This document shows positions 14,089 through 21,606 of a DNA stretch of 28,875 nt, piece after piece. Origin of the DNA: a virus. The stretch covers positions 1 to 28,875 of IMG/VR virus record IMGVR_UViG_3300021961_000451; one strand, 5' to 3'. The first letter of the stretch is position 1. The number at the start of each line of letters is the position of its first letter. Under the pieces are notes generated by a model. It was not told where the DNA came from, did no database searches, and worked only from the letters and a program-made list of their open reading frames with translations. Position numbers and translations under genes: made by a program.

Positions 14089-15270
14089 ATGGATGATTTA
14101 CTAAAAGAAGCCATTGCAGATGCCAAAGCAGTTCGTGAAACAGCTTTAGCTAATGCAAAAATGGCACTTGAAGAAGCATTTACACCTAAATTGAAATCAA
14201 TGTTAGCACAAAAAATCCAACAAGAAATTGAAGATGAAGGCGACGAAGATAAAGTTGACGAAATCGAAGATGAAAATATGGAAGATGAAGAAGACGGAGT
14301 GTCTGATTCAGAAGAAGATGCTATCGATTCTGCTGTAGATTCTCACGAAGATGACATGCATAAAGAAATCGAGGATGAAGAAGAAGATAAAGTATCTGAA
14401 ATCGAAGATGAAGATATGGAAGACGAAGATTCACACGAAGACGAAATTGCATACGAAATTGAAGATGAGGATGAGGACAAAATTGGTGAAACATCACATG
14501 AAGATGAAGATGATGAACCAATGGAAGACCTTGACCTTGAATCTATTTTAGCTGAATTAGAAGATGAAGTCGAAGGCGATGAAGTTGAAGAAACATATGG
14601 CGATGAAGACGAAGATGATAAGAAAGTTGATGAAAACGATGTATCATCAGAAGTTGGAAAAGCTGATAACAAAGTAAACGACAAAGCTAATGATTCATCA
14701 GAAACAGGAGCACAAGGACCAGAAGGTGAAGGTAAAGACGAACCAGCTGGAAATGAACTTGATGACCACACAGTGGTTAAAGAGGGTGAAGAATCTGATG
14801 ATGATAAAGATGACGTTGATGAAGATATCGATTTAGAAGAAGTATTAAAAGCATTATCTGAAGAAGAAGATGATGATGAAAAAGATACTAAAGATGAAAT
14901 GATTAAACTTCAAGGTGAAATTAAAGAGCACAGAGATGTTGTAAAATATCTTCGTGAAAAATTAAACGAAGTTAATTTATTGAATGCTAAACTCTTATTC
15001 TCAAACAAACTATTTAGAGCGTTTGGACTAAGTAACGAACAAAAATTAAAAGTTGTTGAAACTTTTGATAGAACTAAAAACCTAAGAGAAATTAAATTAG
15101 TTTACTCTACACTTGCTGAATCTTTTCAGGGTGTTAATGTAAAACCAATTAAAGAATCTAAAGGTTCAAGTTCAAAACCAGTTGCTAGTACAAAACCTGC
15201 TAATGAAAAAGTTTTGACTGAGGGTAATGAATTACAAGCTAGATTCAAGAAATTAGCTAACATACTATAA
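14089..15270 (+). CDS. 22: Prohead core scaffold protein (T4 gp22-like), extended acidic
   Basis: The scaffold fills the prohead core around which gp23 assembles and is destroyed by gp21. It starts M-D-D-L-L-K-E-A (L-K-E cut site), followed by an Ala-rich helix. The C-terminal 100 residues carry the conserved gp22-type block (L-L-N-A-K-L-L-F-S-N-K-L-F-R-A-F and F-D-R-T-K-N-L-R-E-I-K-L-V-Y-S-T-L-A-E-S). Residues 46-270 are an extreme Asp/Glu-rich region partly built of repeats. T4 gp22 is 269 aa, this one 393, and the acidic insert accounts for the excess. AGGAG precedes the start; gp23 follows 14 bases later. Confidence 0.92.
   Translation: MDDLLKEAIADAKAVRETALANAKMALEEAFTPKLKSMLAQKIQQEIEDEGDEDKVDEIEDENMEDEEDGVSDSEEDAIDSAVDSHEDDMHKEIEDEEEDKVSEIEDEDMEDEDSHEDEIAYEIEDEDEDKIGETSHEDEDDEPMEDLDLESILAELEDEVEGDEVEETYGDEDEDDKKVDENDVSSEVGKADNKVNDKANDSSETGAQGPEGEGKDEPAGNELDDHTVVKEGEESDDDKDDVDEDIDLEEVLKALSEEEDDDEKDTKDEMIKLQGEIKEHRDVVKYLREKLNEVNLLNAKLLFSNKLFRAFGLSNEQKLKVVETFDRTKNLREIKLVYSTLAESFQGVNVKPIKESKGSSSKPVASTKPANEKVLTEGNELQARFKKLANIL
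14224..14529 (+). repeat. Degenerate acidic repeats within the scaffold gene
   Basis: Three diverged units beginning E-I-E-D-E-(x)-D-K-(V/I) at residues about 46, 93 and 123; the first two continue with E-I-E-D-E-(N/D)-M-E-D-E. Repeat expansion probably lengthened the scaffold's acidic region. Confidence 0.6.
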
Positions 15271-15284
15271 TTAGGAGACTAAAA

Positions 15285-16934
15285 ATGAGTAAATTTAAAT
15301 CAGTAGAATCTTTGATGGATGGATATAATCCACAAAGACAACTATTAGAACAAACTCGTAAGTTAGTCAAGAAATGGGAACCAACAGGCCTTTTAGAAGG
15401 AATGGACAAAGAACATGAAGTAAACGGAATGGCTGTACTTCTTGAAAATCAGGCTCGTCAATTAATTGATGAGGCTTCAAGAACAGGTACATCTGCAAAC
15501 TCAGAAGAGTGGTCAGGTGTTGCACTTCCATTAGTTCGTAGAATCTTTGGTGAGTTGGCTGCACAGGAATTTGTTTCTGTTCAACCAATGAACTTACCTT
15601 CAGGTCTTATTTTCTATCTTGACTTCAAATACGGAACTGCTCAAACTTCACTTCAAACCGAAGATTCAGATGTATATGGTAATACATCAGGTTCTGGTGA
15701 CGCAAGTGGTGGTTTATACGGAGCAGGTAAATTTGGATACTCTATCAATGACGTTTCTGTTTCAAGTATGGCATTAGCAGCTGCTACAAGTGCTACAGAA
15801 TTCACAACAGGTTCTGTATCTTGGGAAGATGTTAATTTCGAACCAGACCTATCTGCATCAGCAGCATTAGGTTCAGAAGCAGACAATGGTCTTATGAAAA
15901 TCACTGTTTCAAACGCAGCAATAGCTAACTTTGATACAGATGGTGTTAGAGCATTCACAGTATCAGGTAGTGGATTTGATGCTTTCTATCCAGCACATAC
16001 ATCTATAAATGCAGCTAAAACTGCAGTAACATTCTTCGTATTGAAGAATACAGCAGGTGTACCAAGTGGAGTTAAAGTACAATATCACAAAACTGCAGCT
16101 AACAATTACACTCGTGGTGATTTTGAAGCAACTGCAGCACAAGTTGATGCAAACCCTGAAACTGATATCGATATCCCAGAATTAGATATCGCACTAAAGA
16201 GTATTCCGATAATCGCGAAAACTCGTAAGTTAAAAGCAGTCTGGACTCCAGAACTTGCTCAAGACTTAAACGCATACCACTCAGTTGACGCTGAAGCTGA
16301 ATTAACTGCATTACTATCTGAGTACATCTCAATGGAAATCGATTTAGAAATCCTTGATATGTTGTACGCAGGTGCTACTGCTAAAACAGAAAAATGGTCA
16401 GCAAGAGTTGGATATGAATATGATTCAGCAACTAACTTGTTCGCACAGTCAAGTGGTGAATCAAATGCATACACAAAAGGTACTTGGTTCCAAACTCTTG
16501 GAAACAAGATACAATCAGTATCTAACGCAATACACCAGAAAACTTTAAGAGGTGGAGCTAACTTCTTGGTCGTAAGTCCAGAAACAGCAACTATCATCGA
16601 GAGTATTCCTGGATATGCAGCAGACACAGATGGTGATTCAACTAACAACTCATTCGCAATGGGTGTACAAAAAGTAGGTGCTCTTAACAACAGATTTACT
16701 GTTTACAAGAACCCTTACGCATTGGATAACGTAATCTTAGCAGGTTTCAGAGGAAGTAACTTCCTTGAAACAGGTGCGGTTTATGCTCCATATGTACCGT
16801 TAATCATGACACCATTAGTATACGACCCTAAGAACTTCACTCCAAGAAAAGGTGTAATGACACGTTACGCTAAGAAAATGGTTAGAAGTGAATTCTATGG
16901 TAAAGTTATCGTAGCTGATGTAAACTATGTGTAA
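15285..16934 (+). CDS. 23: Major capsid protein (T4 gp23-like)
   Basis: This 549-residue protein forms the hexamers of the head shell, with an HK97-type fold in the family. The N-terminal region (L-L-E-Q-T-R-K-L-V-K-K-W-E-P-T-G-L-L) and the block W-S-G-V-A-L-P-L-V-R-R-I-F are characteristic of gp23. A cleavage site is visible at L-I-D-E|A-S-R-T-G (E63/A64), close to the position used in T4 gp23 (E65/A66). The C-terminal end F-T-P-R-K-G-V-M-T-R-Y-A-K-K-M is also typical. T4 gp23 is 521 aa. Strong AGGAG site; no separate vertex protein (gp24) is seen here, so gp23 or a gene elsewhere must form the vertices. Confidence 0.97.
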   Translation: MSKFKSVESLMDGYNPQRQLLEQTRKLVKKWEPTGLLEGMDKEHEVNGMAVLLENQARQLIDEASRTGTSANSEEWSGVALPLVRRIFGELAAQEFVSVQPMNLPSGLIFYLDFKYGTAQTSLQTEDSDVYGNTSGSGDASGGLYGAGKFGYSINDVSVSSMALAAATSATEFTTGSVSWEDVNFEPDLSASAALGSEADNGLMKITVSNAAIANFDTDGVRAFTVSGSGFDAFYPAHTSINAAKTAVTFFVLKNTAGVPSGVKVQYHKTAANNYTRGDFEATAAQVDANPETDIDIPELDIALKSIPIIAKTRKLKAVWTPELAQDLNAYHSVDAEAELTALLSEYISMEIDLEILDMLYAGATAKTEKWSARVGYEYDSATNLFAQSSGESNAYTKGTWFQTLGNKIQSVSNAIHQKTLRGGANFLVVSPETATIIESIPGYAADTDGDSTNNSFAMGVQKVGALNNRFTVYKNPYALDNVILAGFRGSNFLETGAVYAPYVPLIMTPLVYDPKNFTPRKGVMTRYAKKMVRSEFYGKVIVADVNYV

Positions 16935-16935
16935 G

Positions 16936-16975
16936 TTTAAGTTAATTTTTTAACTTAAAAGTACGATAGGTACTT
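16936..16975 (+). promoter_or_regulatory. Two hairpins in the gp23 3' untranslated region
   Basis: TTTAAGTTAA (16936-16945) pairs with TTAACTTAAA (16950-16959) around a TTTT loop: ten perfect pairs. AAGTAC (16959-16964) pairs with GTACTT (16970-16975). They precede the terminator and may protect the abundant gp23 mRNA from 3' decay. Confidence 0.6.
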
Positions 16976-16976
16976 A

Positions 16977-17011
16977 AAGAAGGGGAATCATTTATTTGGT
17001 TCCCCTTTTTT
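16977..17011 (+). terminator. Rho-independent terminator after gp23
   Basis: GGGGAA (16982-16987) pairs with TTCCCC (17000-17005), extended by A-T and G-T pairs on the outside, with a 12-base loop and six T bases at the end. It is the clearest terminator in the window, as expected after the most highly expressed gene. Confidence 0.88.
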
Positions 17012-17020
17012 GTTTTCTTG

Positions 17021-17030
17021 ATATTTATTT
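17021..17030 (+). promoter_or_regulatory. Late-promoter-like element, copy 5 (ATATTTATTT)
   Basis: Ten bases after the gp23 terminator and 40 bases before ATG 17071, the placement expected of a promoter for the neck-gene unit. Confidence 0.55.
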
Positions 17031-17070
17031 ATAAGATATATCTAAAATAGACTATTAATAGGAGAAATTT

Positions 17071-18237
17071 ATGGCTCAAGAACCGATATGGCCAGGTAGT
17101 GGTTCAGATGCAAGTGGTTCAACACCATTTGGTTTTTATGATACAGATTCAGATTTTCAAAACGATGCTCCTAAATTTGCAACATGGTGTGCAAGAAGAT
17201 TGGGGTATCCAATAACTGCAGTTGAATTACAAGATATTCAATTTTATGCATGTTTTGAAGAAAGTATTACAGAATACTCTGCTCAAGTTAATCAATTTAA
17301 CATCAAAGATAACTTGTTAAGTTTAAAAGGACAATCAACAAGTTCTAACTTAACACATAAAAGATTATCACACACAATGGGTGAACAAATTTTCATATCA
17401 GAAACATATGGAAGTGAAGCAGGTGCTGGTGGTGTAGGTGGACAAGTTGAAGTTCATAAAGACCATATTACACTTGTAAGTGGTTCACAAGATTATGATT
17501 TAAATACATTGATTGCAGATGTTAGTGGGAGTGGTGCAATTGAAGTAAAACGAGTATTTTATGAAAGTAATCCTGCAATTTCAAGATACTTTGACCCATA
17601 TGCAGGTACAGGACAACAAACTAACAATATGTTAGATGCATTTGGATTCGGTGGTTCATCACCAGCAATTACATTTGTATTACAACCTGTTTACGCTGAT
17701 TTATTAAGGGTTCAAGCAATTGAATTTAATGACCAAGTTAGGAAATCTGCATATACTTTTGAACTTAGAAATAACAAATTAAGAATATTTCCAACATATA
17801 CTAAAGATGAGCCTGGTAAACTATGGATTGAGTGGGTAAAAGTAAGTGATAGAGATAATGCGTTAAGAACTCGTTATAGTGGTTCTGCAGATACAATATC
17901 AGATATCAGTAATGCTCCATATGATAATATGAAATACCAAAGTATCAATGATGTGGGTAAACAATGGATTCGTAAGTATGGATTATCATTATCAAAAGAG
18001 TTATTAGGTATGGTTCGTAGTAAATACGGAACTATTCCTATTCCTAACTCTGAAGTTTCACTTGATGGTGATACTTTAAGAGCAGAAGCAACTGCTGAAA
18101 AAGACCAGTTAATAGAACAATTAAGAGAAATGTTAGACCAAACAAGTAATAGGGCACTTATGGAAGCAGATAGGGAATCTGCGGATAACTTACAAGAGAA
18201 GTTAAAGAAGGTGCCGTATCCAATGTATATAGGATAA
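17071..18237 (+). CDS. 13: Neck protein gp13-like
   Basis: Neck protein gp13 closes the filled head with gp14 and provides the joint for the tail. The 388-residue product has the N-terminal helical region expected (D-A-P-K-F-A-T-W-C-A-R-R-L-G-Y, Y-A-C-F-E-E-S-I-T-E-Y), a central beta-rich domain, and the C-terminal gp13-type helix (K-Y-G-L-S-L-S-K-E-L-L-G, R-S-K-Y-G-T-I-P-I-P). T4 gp13 is 309 aa; the extra length lies in Gly/Ser-rich loops around residue 120-200. AGGAG upstream; the order gp13-gp14-gp15 follows without gaps, strengthening the assignment. Confidence 0.88.
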   Translation: MAQEPIWPGSGSDASGSTPFGFYDTDSDFQNDAPKFATWCARRLGYPITAVELQDIQFYACFEESITEYSAQVNQFNIKDNLLSLKGQSTSSNLTHKRLSHTMGEQIFISETYGSEAGAGGVGGQVEVHKDHITLVSGSQDYDLNTLIADVSGSGAIEVKRVFYESNPAISRYFDPYAGTGQQTNNMLDAFGFGGSSPAITFVLQPVYADLLRVQAIEFNDQVRKSAYTFELRNNKLRIFPTYTKDEPGKLWIEWVKVSDRDNALRTRYSGSADTISDISNAPYDNMKYQSINDVGKQWIRKYGLSLSKELLGMVRSKYGTIPIPNSEVSLDGDTLRAEATAEKDQLIEQLREMLDQTSNRALMEADRESADNLQEKLKKVPYPMYIG

Positions 18238-18241
18238 AATT

Positions 18242-18730
18242 ATGGCAAGTAGATATTGGCCAACAAGAGATACAAACTTAGCCAAAAGATTTAACGATGA
18301 ACTCGTTGGTAATCTTAAGGATGGTACCTGTGGTATCATTGGGCAAGAAGTAATTCTTTACAGAGTTTCAACATATGATACTAAACCAAATATGTATGGT
18401 GAAGCTGGAGAGAGTGGTAAAGTTTATGAAGCTGGAGTAAAGTTAAGTTGTATTCTTGATGCAGGAGATTTTGATTGGGAAACAACTGAATTTGGACCAG
18501 ATTCAAATCAAGAAGTTTCATTCTCATTTCAAAGGGATATGTTGATTGATGTAAATTTTAGACCTGATATCGGTGATATTGTGAGTTGGAATTATGGTTA
18601 TTTTGAAATCGTTGGAACAAATGAAAACCAATTAGTTGCAGGTGATTATAATAAAAATTGGACTATAACTTGTACAGGTAGATTAACAAGAATTACATCA
18701 TTAAACATTGAGAGAACAAGGGCATTTTAA
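18242..18730 (+). CDS. 14: Neck protein gp14-like
   Basis: This 162-residue protein lies between gp13 and gp15, as in T4. The pattern E-V-I-L-Y-R-V-S-T-Y, then M-Y-G-E-A, F-G-P-D-S-N-Q-E-V-S-F-S-F, and P-D-I-G-D-I-V-S-W-N-Y-G-Y-F-E-I resembles the central part of T4 gp14 (its F-G-x-Q-V-x-D-E-V and P-x-x-G-D-L-I-Y segments). T4 gp14 is 256 aa, so this is a short version lacking the C-terminal part. It would act at the head-tail connector. It ends in TAATG overlap with the next gene. Confidence 0.78.
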   Translation: MASRYWPTRDTNLAKRFNDELVGNLKDGTCGIIGQEVILYRVSTYDTKPNMYGEAGESGKVYEAGVKLSCILDAGDFDWETTEFGPDSNQEVSFSFQRDMLIDVNFRPDIGDIVSWNYGYFEIVGTNENQLVAGDYNKNWTITCTGRLTRITSLNIERTRAF

Positions 18731-20421
18731 TGGCAAAAAGAAGTAAACCATTATCAAGAAAAATACGAAGAGACCTAAATTCAATATCATTAAATCCTGA
18801 ATATAACAGAGCAAATCAAGTTCGTAGAGATAAAGATGATATAAAGAATATATCTGTAGGTATCATGGAACATGATGCTGCAATTATGTATTATTTCAAC
18901 GAAGTTATCAAACCATCAGTAGTTGATAATAAAGAAACCATTAAAGTTCCTGTAATGTATGCTTCACCTGAAAGATGGTATGCAATGCAAAGACAGGGAT
19001 TTCTTCGTGATAAAAGACAACAAATTTTAACACCTGTTATTGTATTTAGAAGAACAGGTATCGATAAGAACGAAAATATACCTATTGATAAATTAGATGC
19101 AAACAAACCACAAAATTTTCAAACCTTTACTCAAAAGTATTCTCAAAGTAATCGATACGACCAATTCAGTAGAACAATTGGAACTACACCAAATAAAGAA
19201 CATTTTAGTGTGGTTGTTCCTGATTATGTGATATTAAATTATGAATTTACTATATTCACAAGTTACATTGAACAAATGAATAAAATTGTTGAAAAGGTAA
19301 ATTATACTGATGGGGCATATTGGGGTGAACCTGGTAAATTAAGATTTAGAAGTAAGATTGAATCATTTACTGATGCTAGTGAAATGGATGCAGATGAAAG
19401 AATGGTAAAAACTACATTCACAGTTCAATTGATGGGTTATATCATACCTGAAGAATTTAATAGTATGGTAACTACTCGTAGACATTTAACACCTAAAAAA
19501 ATTATCATCAATATGGATGTTGAAAAAACTGCTGATGATTTTATGGAAAAAGATTCAAAGGGTAATGTATCAGTACAAAGTCCTGTAAAAGATGTATTTA
19601 GTATTGCAACTTCTAATACACTAACATTCACAGGTGGAACGGGTGTTACGTTAAGTAATGACGGTGTAGGATTTGATGGTTCTCAACCATTAACTCAAAC
19701 TATTTCCATTGGACAATCAGTAGGAACTACGGATAATGTAACTTTTAATCAAATTAATGCAACTTCTTTAGTGTTTGGTAATCCAACTTCATATACATAT
19801 ACAGGTATTAGTGGTAGTGTAAACATTACAGGTAGTTTAACCACAAGTGGTAATGTTACAGTCAATGGTGATATGACTGTTTTAGGAACATTAACTGCTC
19901 AAGAAATTAAAACTACATTTGTATCATCAAGTATATTATTTGAAAGTGGTAGTACAAGATTTGGTGATACTTCAGATGATACACATCATAGAACAGGTAG
20001 TTTAAATATTACAGGTAGTTGGAGTTTAAATGGAACCACTATAAATGAAATTAGTAATGATACTACATTAGGAGATGAAAGTACTACAGCAGTAGTTACT
20101 GAATATGCATTAAGTAATTTCTCTTCAACAAATGTTGGAGATGTACAAACTTATTTAAGAAAACAATTTTATAAAACATCCAATAGTATCACTAATCCAA
20201 CAGCAAGTTTTGCAGCAGTTACTGCATCTGCACCAACAGGATATACAGAAACCAATGAAGATGATTTCTTATTCTTTATCAATGGACAATATATGGAACA
20301 TGATGCATTAGAAGTAGAACAAAGTGGTAGTATATTTTTATTAAAAGTAGATAACTCATCTATTGGATATGATTTAGAAAGTGATGATGAAATTATAGCA
20401 ATAGGTAAATTTAATTCGTAA
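18730..20421 (+). CDS. 15: Tail completion/sheath stabiliser gp15-like, fused to a fibre-like domain
   Basis: Residues about 40-250 follow the T4 gp15 layout: Y-Y-F-N-E-V-I, I-K-V-P-V-M-Y-A-S-P-E-R-W, then L-N-Y-E-F-T-I-F-T-S-Y-I-E-Q-M-N-K-I-V-E and a strand ending V-Q-L-M-G-Y-I-I-P. gp15 forms the hexameric ring that ends the tail and contacts gp14. T4 gp15 is 272 aa, this protein 563. The extra roughly 290 residues look like phage fibre sequence (S-I-G-Q-S-V-G-T-T-D-N-V-T-F-N, repeated N-I-T-G-S, and a C-terminal domain with F-F-I-N-G-Q-Y-M-E). The same C-terminal domain ends the next gene. A neck-attached decoration or whisker is inferred. Confidence 0.78.
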   Translation: MAKRSKPLSRKIRRDLNSISLNPEYNRANQVRRDKDDIKNISVGIMEHDAAIMYYFNEVIKPSVVDNKETIKVPVMYASPERWYAMQRQGFLRDKRQQILTPVIVFRRTGIDKNENIPIDKLDANKPQNFQTFTQKYSQSNRYDQFSRTIGTTPNKEHFSVVVPDYVILNYEFTIFTSYIEQMNKIVEKVNYTDGAYWGEPGKLRFRSKIESFTDASEMDADERMVKTTFTVQLMGYIIPEEFNSMVTTRRHLTPKKIIINMDVEKTADDFMEKDSKGNVSVQSPVKDVFSIATSNTLTFTGGTGVTLSNDGVGFDGSQPLTQTISIGQSVGTTDNVTFNQINATSLVFGNPTSYTYTGISGSVNITGSLTTSGNVTVNGDMTVLGTLTAQEIKTTFVSSSILFESGSTRFGDTSDDTHHRTGSLNITGSWSLNGTTINEISNDTTLGDESTTAVVTEYALSNFSSTNVGDVQTYLRKQFYKTSNSITNPTASFAAVTASAPTGYTETNEDDFLFFINGQYMEHDALEVEQSGSIFLLKVDNSSIGYDLESDDEIIAIGKFNS

Positions 20422-20430
20422 GGAAATATA

Positions 20431-21279
20431 ATGCCAATTTTGAAATTTAAAAATCCTTTACGAACATCAGGTTCAAGTGGTTTTAATTCTTCTATACTTG
20501 ACCAAGATGGAAACGTATCTACAATTAATGTTTTCAGTATTGGACAGGAAGTTGCAACAAGTTCAAATGTACAATTTGATGAAGTAAATCAACCCGACTC
20601 TCAAACAGCAATTGTTGGAACTGATTCTGATAATATGGTATTGGGATATGGATTTATTAGTGGTTCAAATCTTCAATTCACAACCGATGAACAAGGTATA
20701 AGTGAAAACTACACACACGAAAATGATATCACGATAAACGGAAATATTAATTTTACATCTGCAAGTGCAGAACAAGAAACTTCAATTCAAATCCAAAGTT
20801 CTGGTAGTACAAAGTTTGGAGATTCATTAGATGATACACACACAATAACAGGTAGTATGTTTATTAGTGGTTCGATGAGTTTAAATGGTTCTCGAATTAT
20901 AAGTGTTTCAGATAATTCAGATGTTTCTTTAGCAAGACAAAATGTGTTAGTAACGGAAAGGGCAGCTAAAATAACATTAGGTGGTGATACCATTACTGAA
21001 AATCAATATTTAAGAAAGATTTATGCAAAAAAAGCAAGTTCACTTACTAATTCTACAGCAAGTTTTGGAGCAACAACAGCATCCATATCAACAGGTATGA
21101 CAACTACTTCAGTACATGATTTTCAATTCTTTTTAAATGGTATGTTGATGGAATTTGATGCATTAACAATACAACAAAATCCATTAAATGTTTTCGAATT
21201 ACATATAAATACAGGTTCATTAGGATACACTTTAGAAAGTAGTGATGAAGTGGTTGCTTGGGGTAAATTTAATTCATAA
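20431..21279 (+). CDS. Fibre-like protein, paralogue of the gp15 extension (282 aa)
   Basis: The whole protein resembles the last 260 residues of the preceding gp15-like protein: F-S-I-G-Q-E-V-A-T-S-S-N-V-Q-F, then S-G-S-T-K-F-G-D-S-L-D-D-T-H, I-S-G-S-M-S-L-N-G-S, Y-L-R-K-I-Y, and a C-terminal domain with F-F-L-N-G-M-L-M-E-F-D-A-L and a final E-V-V-A-W-G-K-F-N-S. These are beta-rich segments typical of marine phage fibres. It probably arose by duplication of the gp15 tail or the reverse. It may be a separate neck or tail fibre that assembles with it. AAGGAA ribosome site nine bases upstream. Confidence 0.8.
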   Translation: MPILKFKNPLRTSGSSGFNSSILDQDGNVSTINVFSIGQEVATSSNVQFDEVNQPDSQTAIVGTDSDNMVLGYGFISGSNLQFTTDEQGISENYTHENDITINGNINFTSASAEQETSIQIQSSGSTKFGDSLDDTHTITGSMFISGSMSLNGSRIISVSDNSDVSLARQNVLVTERAAKITLGGDTITENQYLRKIYAKKASSLTNSTASFGATTASISTGMTTTSVHDFQFFLNGMLMEFDALTIQQNPLNVFELHINTGSLGYTLESSDEVVAWGKFNS

Positions 21280-21315
21280 AAATTCCCGTTTCCACTTTTC
21301 TTTTACCATTTTTTG

Positions 21316-21325
21316 ATACTTATAT
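21316..21325 (+). promoter_or_regulatory. Late-promoter-like element, copy 6 (ATACTTATAT)
   Basis: Ends two bases before ATG 21328, the same spacing as copy 1, and like copy 1 is followed by ATGAGA without a ribosome site. Confidence 0.45.
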
Positions 21326-21327
21326 GT

Positions 21328-21606
21328 ATGAGAAAAAGAAACTGGAAGAATAGAAAAAACAGACCTTGTCCTGATTGTGGTAGGTTATTAACCTATACAA
21401 GAAAAGATAGTTTTGATAGAGCAGTTGGTAACAATAGTGTATGTAAATCTTGTGCTCAACAAGATAGAAAATTCACGATGGAAACCATAGAGAAGATGAA
21501 ACAACCAAAATCTACTCAACACAAGAAAAAGATTTCAAAATCTATATCGATGTGGTGGGAAGAGAAAAAACAAGAAGATTTGAGATATGGCATTAATCCG
21601 AAGTAG
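21328..21606 (+). CDS. Zinc-finger/NUMOD3-like fragment of homing-endonuclease type (92 aa)
   Basis: I start at ATG 21328; a TTG at 21313 is in frame but lies within the promoter-like element. The protein has C-P-D-C (14-17) and C-K-S-C (about 39-42) flanking Y-T-R-K-D-S-F-D-R-A, followed by T-M-E-T-I-E-K-M-K and H-K-K-K-I-S-K-S-I-S-M-W-W, which resembles the NUMOD3 DNA-binding repeat of HNH and GIY-YIG homing endonucleases. No nuclease catalytic motif follows, so it is either a truncated homing endonuclease or a DNA-binding remnant. It is inserted in the fibre block and overlaps the next gene by 20 bases. Confident that it is real; function less so. Confidence 0.7.
   Translation: MRKRNWKNRKNRPCPDCGRLLTYTRKDSFDRAVGNNSVCKSCAQQDRKFTMETIEKMKQPKSTQHKKKISKSISMWWEEKKQEDLRYGINPK

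Noticed and set aside
14343-14771. 142-codon Ser-rich open frame on the - strand
   Set aside because: Complement of the GAA/GAT-rich acidic region of the scaffold; almost pure serine, so a shadow of codon bias.
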